Assembly: GCA_964573725.1 (NCBI GenBank)
Contig: CAZNLJ010000001.1
Span: 166,096-230,095, forward strand
From: UBA6168 sp964573725
GTDB taxonomy: Bacteria > Bacteroidota > Bacteroidia > Chitinophagales > Saprospiraceae
Length of the DNA stretch: 64,000 bases
Reading direction: 5' to 3'
The notes below the pieces were generated by a model. That model made no database searches, had not been told where the DNA came from, and worked only from the letters and a program-made list of their open reading frames with translations. The translations under genes and the position numbers were made by a program. Shown piece by piece: positions 58,896 to 64,000 of the stretch (position 1 is the first letter of the stretch; each line of letters opens with the position of its first letter).

Positions 58896-59585
58896 ATGGA
58901 CACAAAGCATTTGTTTTTCCTCGCCACCTGGTGCATCCTTGCCTATGGCTGCCGACCGGATGCCGCCGACCAGCGGGCTGAAAACCCGCCGACCGATCCG
59001 GATGATACCCTGGCATATCAGGAGGAAGCTCCGGTCCGGTCGGACGACGGACTCTTCGAAACGGTTGCGGTCGTAGACACCCTGACCGGGCAGGTCATCC
59101 GGAAACAACGTGCCCTCCAGGCATTGAGCACGGCCGTCGGTCCGGACCCGGTCATCCGCATGGACCCCGTCAAACCTTCCTACAATCCGCCCGCCGCCGC
59201 ATCAGACCAGCATGCGCGTGTCATCCGTGTACTGACCGACCGTTACTGGAGCGTCTGGGCCTTGGTCAAGATCAACGACCCGGCCGCAAACAACCTTAAC
59301 AAAGGGGTCTGGTTCCAATTCAAGCCGGACGGATCCTACCTGTACGGCCAGTTCGGCAAGCAAATCGGGAGAGGAGCCTGGACTTTCGATGCCGGCCAGG
59401 CCACCCTGCTGATGGACGCGGAGCACCTGGGAGACGACCGGGAATGGCGCATCAAGATCGGCAATGCGGAAGATGAGATGCTTTGGATCGGCACCACGCG
59501 TTTCGCCAACACCAACGTACAGCTCAAACTCAAGAAGTACGACACCATCCCGCAATCGATGGAGGAAATGGGGTACGAAGACTGA
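58896..59585 (+). CDS. Hypothetical lipoprotein, 229 residues
   Basis: Signal sequence MDTKHLFFLATWCILAYGC with lipobox LAYGC, then an acidic, Pro-rich linker (DAADQRAENPPTDPDDTLAYQEEAPV). The C-terminal 110 residues read as a lipocalin-like beta barrel: RYWSVWALVKI, KGVWFQFKPDGSYLYGQFGKQ, GAWTFDAGQATLLMD, NVQLKLKKYD. Such proteins ('DGSY.Y…GxW') are common unnamed lipoproteins in this phylum. The MFS gene follows after 157 bases. Function unknown. Confidence 0.7.
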   Translation: MDTKHLFFLATWCILAYGCRPDAADQRAENPPTDPDDTLAYQEEAPVRSDDGLFETVAVVDTLTGQVIRKQRALQALSTAVGPDPVIRMDPVKPSYNPPAAASDQHARVIRVLTDRYWSVWALVKINDPAANNLNKGVWFQFKPDGSYLYGQFGKQIGRGAWTFDAGQATLLMDAEHLGDDREWRIKIGNAEDEMLWIGTTRFANTNVQLKLKKYDTIPQSMEEMGYED

Positions 59586-59742
59586 CAGCCCGATCCACCG
59601 GCCGTGACCATTGAAAAATACCGGAAGGAATTCTTGCCGGAGGGCGATCCGTTTCTATATTTACGAAGCAATATCGTCGGGAGGCCTTTCGCCTGCCCCG
59701 GGTCGCGTACCCGCTCCCGCCAATTCGAACAAAACGGAAAAA

Positions 59743-61257
59743 ATGGTCACCAAGCCCACCTTGTCCTTCTGGCAGATCTGGAACATGAGTTTCGGGTTCC
59801 TGGGTATCCAATTCGGGTTCGCCCTACAGAATGCAAACGTCAGCCGGATTTTCGAAACCCTCGGTGCCGGTATCGAGGACATACCCATCCTTTGGGTAGC
59901 CGCGCCCCTTACCGGGTTGCTTGTCCAGCCGGTTGTCGGATACCTGAGTGACCGCACCTGGAACCGCCTGGGGCGGCGCCGTCCTTATTTCCTCGTGGGT
60001 GCCCTGCTGGCCTCCGCCTCCTTGTTCATCATGCCCAACAGCCCGGTCCTCTGGTTCGCAGCAGGGATGTTATGGATCATGGACGCTTCGATCAACATCT
60101 CCATGGAGCCTTTCCGGGCTTTCGTCGGTGACAACCTGCCCGACGAACAAAGGACGGCGGGATTCGCCATGCAAAGTTTTTTCATCGGCACCGGAGCCGT
60201 CATCGCATCCCTGCTGCCCTATATCCTCACCAATTGGTTCGGGGTGAGCAACGAAGCGCCGGAAGGAGCCATCCCTGATTCCGTCAAGTGGTCCTTCTAC
60301 CTGGGCGGCAGCATCTTCCTGGCCGCTGTGCTCTGGACGGTCTTTCGTTCCTTCGAATACAACCCGTCGGAACTGGCGGCTTTCGAAGGCATCCAAGAGG
60401 CCGGTCCGCCGACCGGCCAGGTACCGACCGTCGCAGGGACGGAAGCCCCGGCGGCAGCCCGGCTGGGCGGAGCCTTCCTCCTGGCAGGAACAGCTTTGAC
60501 CTACTGGTTTCAATCCGCCGGCTTGAAGAAGGACCTGTACATCCTCTCGGTCGGCCTGGTTGTCGCAGGCTTGCTCTTCCTCTTGGCCTGGCTGCTGCAA
60601 CGGTCCCGGATCCGGAACGGATTCACGACCATGATCAACGACCTGATGGGTATGCCCGCCACCATGCGTCAGCTGGCCGTGGTGCAGTTTTTTTCCTGGT
60701 TCGCCCTGTTTTCCATGTGGATCTACACGACCGCAGCGGTCACAAAAACCATCTACGGTGCGGAAGACACCACCTCCCCGCTCTACAACGAAGGCGCGAA
60801 CTGGGTCGGTGTCTGCTTCGCCGTGTACAGCGGTGTATCCGCCCTCATGGCCTTCCTCCTCCCGGTGATGGCCAAAACGACCAGTCGCAAGGCGACCCAC
60901 GCAATCTGTCTGGTCGCCGGGGCGGTCGGCCTGGCCAGCATCTTCGTCATCCGGGATCCGAAGCTGCTCCTCCTGTCCATGACGGGTATCGGGATTGCAT
61001 GGGCTTCCATCGTTTCCATGCCTTACGCCATCCTGACCGGCGCCCTGCCCGCTTCCAAGATGGGCTATTACATGGGGGTGTTCAATTTCTTCATTGTCAT
61101 CCCGCAAATCGTGGCGGCATCCATCCTCGGATTTTTCGTTTCGCGTTACTTCGCCGGGGAAGCGATTTACGCCATGCTCATCGGCGGGATTTCCTTCCTG
61201 CTGGCCGCCGGGTATACATTCCTGGTGGACGACGGCGGACACCCTCCCGTCCGATAG
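59743..61257 (+). CDS. MFS transporter, GPH/SLC45-like sugar carrier
   Basis: 504 residues from ATG 59743, twelve membrane helices. Resembles the SLC45/GPH-type disaccharide carriers: FWQIWNMSFGFLGIQFGFALQNANVSRIFETLGA, GYLSDRTWNRLGRRRPYFLVGALLAS, MEPFRAFVGDNLPDEQRTAGFAMQ and, in the second half, GIGIAWASIVSMPYAILTGALPASKMGYYMGVFNFFIVIPQI. Such carriers import maltose, sucrose or glucosides by proton symport. A possible -7 element TATATTTA lies at 59656–59663. It is unrelated to the sugar porter at 44758 and near the lactonase-like lipoprotein at 61368, which is convergent. Confidence 0.9.
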   Translation: MVTKPTLSFWQIWNMSFGFLGIQFGFALQNANVSRIFETLGAGIEDIPILWVAAPLTGLLVQPVVGYLSDRTWNRLGRRRPYFLVGALLASASLFIMPNSPVLWFAAGMLWIMDASINISMEPFRAFVGDNLPDEQRTAGFAMQSFFIGTGAVIASLLPYILTNWFGVSNEAPEGAIPDSVKWSFYLGGSIFLAAVLWTVFRSFEYNPSELAAFEGIQEAGPPTGQVPTVAGTEAPAAARLGGAFLLAGTALTYWFQSAGLKKDLYILSVGLVVAGLLFLLAWLLQRSRIRNGFTTMINDLMGMPATMRQLAVVQFFSWFALFSMWIYTTAAVTKTIYGAEDTTSPLYNEGANWVGVCFAVYSGVSALMAFLLPVMAKTTSRKATHAICLVAGAVGLASIFVIRDPKLLLLSMTGIGIAWASIVSMPYAILTGALPASKMGYYMGVFNFFIVIPQIVAASILGFFVSRYFAGEAIYAMLIGGISFLLAAGYTFLVDDGGHPPVR

Positions 61258-61367
61258 GTCCCGACAAGCCGTCATCCACCGCTTCGACTCCGGCCGGCGG
61301 GGCCTGAGGGGTTCCCTGCGCCGAAGATTTGCGCCCTTCCGTTTCCATGCCGCCGCCGCTTGGGGCC

Positions 61368-62426
61368 TCACCGCAGCCGGACCCGGCAAAGGTATTGGTG
61401 AGCCGTGATATACAAGGTATATCCGGCGGTATCCAGCGCACAATTGGCAGTGGCCTCACCGGTCAGGAAGCGGCCGATCGGTGTACCGTCCGGCCGGAAC
61501 ACCCACACGCCCCCCGGTCCGGTTGCGAATACCCGCCCCGCCGGATCTACTTTAAGCCCATCGGGCAAGCCTTTCCACTGGTCGCCCACCTGGCCGGTGG
61601 CGTCAAAGAACACCCTTCCGTTCCGCAAGCCACCTTCCGGAGTGCGTTCATAGGCCATCCAGATGGCCCTTTCCGGATCCGAATTGGCCACGTACAGGGT
61701 ATTCCCGTCCGGTGACAAGGCGATGCCGTTGGGCCTGGTCAGGGAATCCACCAACAAGGTGACCTGGCCGGCCGTATCGATCCGGAAGACGCCCTGGAAA
61801 GGCAGCTGCTTATCGGGGTCGTCCATTTTTCCCGGCAGCCCGTAAGGCGGGTCCGTGAAATAACAATTTCCTTGGCTGTCGAAACAAAGGTCGTTCGGAC
61901 TGTTGAAACGTTGCCCCCGGAACTGGTCCGCCAGGGTCCGGAAGACCGGGACGGGCGCGGAAAGGGAGGCCTGAAGCCTTGCGACCCGCCGGTCGCCATG
62001 CTGGCAGAGTACCAGTCCGCCGGAAGGATCCAGGGCCAGTCCGTTGGCCCCCGGCTCGTCTCCGGCCGTCCCCGCCCCCGTATATCCGGAAGGTTCCAAC
62101 CAGGTCTGCACGCCGGTGGAAGGCCTCCAGGAGAAGATCTTGTTCCGGGGTACGTCCGTGAACAACAACATGGAATCCGAAGCCACCCACAACGGCCCTT
62201 CCGACCAGACAAACCCCTCGCCCAGCACCTCGATGACCGCGGCGGTATCCACCACCGCATCCATCTCCGGTAAATACCGCTCGATGGAGCCGATGGAACG
62301 GAGCGGGCCTGGTTCGCTTCCGGCTTTCCCGGACGGCTGCGTTTCCGTCCCACAGGAAATGAAGAACCACACGATTCCTGCGAACAAGAGATACCGGACT
62401 GGCAAACGGTACAGGAAATGGTACAT
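61368..62426 (-). CDS. SMP-30/gluconolactonase-family lipoprotein
   Basis: 352 residues. Lipobox FFISCG after a hydrophobic stretch (RYLLFAGIVWFFISC). The propeller shows VLGEGFVWSEGPLWVASDSMLLFTDVPRNKIFSW, EPGANGLALDPSGGLVLCQHGDRRVARL, FNSPNDLCFDSQGNCYFTDPPYGLPG, RPNGIALSPDGNTLYVANSD and LPDGLKVDPAGRVFATGPGGVWVF, all typical of gluconolactonases, including the metal-site E, N and D positions. As a lipoprotein it would act in the periplasm or on the cell surface, unlike the cytoplasmic relative at 2874. It may open sugar lactones made by periplasmic dehydrogenases. Confidence 0.9.
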   Translation of the reverse strand: MYHFLYRLPVRYLLFAGIVWFFISCGTETQPSGKAGSEPGPLRSIGSIERYLPEMDAVVDTAAVIEVLGEGFVWSEGPLWVASDSMLLFTDVPRNKIFSWRPSTGVQTWLEPSGYTGAGTAGDEPGANGLALDPSGGLVLCQHGDRRVARLQASLSAPVPVFRTLADQFRGQRFNSPNDLCFDSQGNCYFTDPPYGLPGKMDDPDKQLPFQGVFRIDTAGQVTLLVDSLTRPNGIALSPDGNTLYVANSDPERAIWMAYERTPEGGLRNGRVFFDATGQVGDQWKGLPDGLKVDPAGRVFATGPGGVWVFRPDGTPIGRFLTGEATANCALDTAGYTLYITAHQYLCRVRLR

Positions 62427-62606
62427 GGTCTGTGTATTTAACCTGCCGACAGGCCGGCCCGGTGGACTTGGGGAGCGGTCGGCCGGCCGGCGGCGGTCAA
62501 GTCCGACGAAAGTAGCAAAAATCGGCCAAGCGCTTAAAGGATTGGCGACGAACCCTTACTTTTATCCCCGAACAGGACCGGTACCTCCGGTACAACCCTT
62601 CGTCTT

Positions 62607-63791
62607 ATGAAAAACAAGTATGACCTCCGTGGGGTCTCCGCCGGTAAAGAGGACGTGCACGCAGCCATCAGGCACTTGGATAAAGGACTCTATCCCTCGG
62701 CTTTTTGTAAAGTCCTGCCTGATTTCGCCGGCGGGAACGACCGTTACTGCAACATCATGCACGCCGATACCGCCGGCACGAAAACCAGCCTGGCTTACCT
62801 GTATTGGCGGGAAACCGGCGACTTGTCCGTTTGGGAAGGCATCGTTCAGGATGCCCTGGTAATGAACCTGGACGACATGGCATGCGTCGGTTGTACCCAG
62901 GATATCATCCTCTCCTCCACCATCGGCCGCAACAAGCACCTGATCCCGGGGGAAGTCGTCCGCACGCTGATCCAGGCCGCCGCCCGCTTCGTGGAACGGA
63001 TGGAAGAGTTCGGCATCCGGCTCCATCTTTCCGGTGGGGAAACCGCAGATGTCGGCGACATTGTCCGAACCGTGGACGTGGGTTTCACCACCTTCGCCCG
63101 GATGAAGCGAAGTGATTTGGTAATCAATGATATAAAAGCAGGGGATGTCGTCGTGGGCTTGGCGGGTTTCGGCCAGGCCACCTATGAGGACGCCTACAAC
63201 AGCGGGATGGGAAGCAACGGCCTGACCGGTGCCCGTCACGATGTCTTGTCCCACCATTATGCGGCACACTATCCGGAAAGCTATGACCCCAATACCCCGG
63301 CTTCGGTGGTCTATACCGGGGACAAACGCCTCACCGACCCCGTCGCACTCCCGGATGGGCAGGAAGCGACGGTCGGCAAGCTGCTCTTGTCCCCGACCAG
63401 GACCTATCTTCCCCTGCTGCAAAAAATACTGGAGGAATTTACTGGAAAAAGAAGAAGTGCCCTCCACGGCATCATACACTGTACCGGCGGGGGACAGACC
63501 AAAGTCCTGCATTTCCTGCAGGGCAAACGGGTGGTCAAGCACAACCTATTCCCGCCCCCGCCCTTGTTTTCGCTGGTCCGGGAATCCTCCCGGACATCCT
63601 GGCGGGAAATGTACCAGGTCTTCAACATGGGTCACCGGCTGGAAGTGTACCTGCCGGAGGAAGAAGCACAGGCCATCATCGCCATCGCCCGCTTTTTCAA
63701 TATCGAAGCCCGTATCGTCGGATATGTCGAGGATGCGGCCGAATCGTCCGTCCTTATCCACGGACCTGAGGGGGTCTTGGAATACCGCTGA
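62607..63791 (+). CDS. purM: Phosphoribosylformylglycinamidine cyclo-ligase PurM (AIR synthase)
   Basis: 394 residues, longer than the roughly 345 of the E. coli enzyme but usual for the Bacteroidota form. PurM uses ATP to close FGAM to aminoimidazole ribonucleotide in purine synthesis. It begins DLRGVSAGKEDVHAAI; HADTAGTKTSLAYLYW and VMNLDDMACVGCTQDIILS form the ATP/Mg site; SGGETADVGDIVRTVDVGFT, GLAGFGQATYEDAYNSGMGSNGLTGARH and GGGQTKVLHFL are further signatures. A possible -7 element TACTTTTA (62557–62564) precedes it. It is the last gene in the window. Confidence 0.9.
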   Translation: MKNKYDLRGVSAGKEDVHAAIRHLDKGLYPSAFCKVLPDFAGGNDRYCNIMHADTAGTKTSLAYLYWRETGDLSVWEGIVQDALVMNLDDMACVGCTQDIILSSTIGRNKHLIPGEVVRTLIQAAARFVERMEEFGIRLHLSGGETADVGDIVRTVDVGFTTFARMKRSDLVINDIKAGDVVVGLAGFGQATYEDAYNSGMGSNGLTGARHDVLSHHYAAHYPESYDPNTPASVVYTGDKRLTDPVALPDGQEATVGKLLLSPTRTYLPLLQKILEEFTGKRRSALHGIIHCTGGGQTKVLHFLQGKRVVKHNLFPPPPLFSLVRESSRTSWREMYQVFNMGHRLEVYLPEEEAQAIIAIARFFNIEARIVGYVEDAAESSVLIHGPEGVLEYR

Positions 63792-64000
63792 TTCCCTGCC
63801 CTCCTGCCGCATTTCCTTCCTTCCGGCCGCCTCCGGCCTCCGCTACCTGGCATCCTATCTTCCGCACCTCAACCATATGAGAAAAATTAATTCAACACAT
63901 TGAATTTCTGTTTTTTGTGATCATCAAATTCGCTGTTGTGCCACGCCCCGCACCAATATGGACGCTGCGCCCCGCGCCTAAAAATTTTATAGGACGGCCG
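63792..64000. other. Right-end non-coding stretch
   Basis: No gene is recognised between purM and the window edge. The part from 63870 is notably A/T-rich (ATGAGAAAAATTAATTCAAC region encodes only 8 codons) and may be the upstream region of a gene beyond the window. Confidence 0.4.

Noticed and set aside
1..64000. Search for tRNA/rRNA genes, CRISPR arrays, transposases, integrases and att repeats
   Set aside because: No T-loop/acceptor pattern, no regularly spaced repeats and no mobile-element proteins were seen by eye; a tRNAscan or repeat search could still find something short.

Overview
The window is dense, high-GC bacterial chromosome from a member of the Bacteroidota, most likely a Saprospiria/Lewinella-like marine or sludge lineage (this placement is inference). 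The supporting signs are a SusC/SusD pair, a type IX secretion C-terminal sorting domain, promoters matching the Bacteroidota pattern TTTG-N19-TAnnTTTG, the rsmD–DUF3822 neighbourhood, almost no Shine-Dalgarno sites, and many lipoproteins. I see no tRNA, rRNA, CRISPR array, transposase or phage gene.

Layout. 1–4.6 kb (+): a GH9 endoglucanase cut by the window edge, then an aldose-epimerase-like protein, an SMP-30 lactonase and an SDR dehydrogenase, which together look like a sugar-oxidation operon. 4.6–10.6 kb (–): a GH38-type alpha-mannosidase behind two DUF4185 propeller proteins. A mannonate-dehydratase-like gene diverges from them at 10.6 kb. 11.9–17.7 kb: a TolB-like propeller, a PorE-like OmpA lipoprotein and two unknown genes. 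17.7–18.5 kb: an 800-bp gap with a probable structured RNA ending in a strong terminator. 18.5–23.3 kb: one 1590-residue reading frame joining a complete sterol-desaturase-type membrane enzyme to a secreted CotH/lamin-tail protein with a T9SS tail. 23.3–31.3 kb: housekeeping and signalling genes (methyltransferase, rsmD, DUF3822, tsaD, histidine kinase, PLP transferase). 31.7–34.3 kb (+): paaABC plus an FMN reductase behind a PaaR-like operator. 34.4–54.6 kb (–): a 20-kb glycan-utilisation locus reading gntR, susC, susD, ROK kinase, mannose-6-phosphate isomerase, MFS sugar porter, GH92 alpha-mannosidase, FG-GAP/UnbV protein, lipoprotein, a third DUF4185 protein and a sialate-O-acetylesterase-like enzyme. 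54.9–63.8 kb: two coiled-coil envelope proteins, small lipoproteins, a metallo-hydrolase, a second MFS transporter, a second SMP-30 protein and purM.

How it fits together. The GH92/GH38 mannosidases, porter, ROK kinase and ManA make a coherent route from alpha-mannosides to fructose-6-phosphate. The GntR regulator has a perfect palindrome over its own start site, and a degenerate copy lies over the promoter of the distant DUF4185–GH38 operon, suggesting one regulon. Because DUF4185 relatives include endo-D-arabinanases, a mannose- and arabinose-containing glycan such as actinobacterial (lipo)arabinomannan is a testable target, although yeast mannan or N-glycans remain possible.
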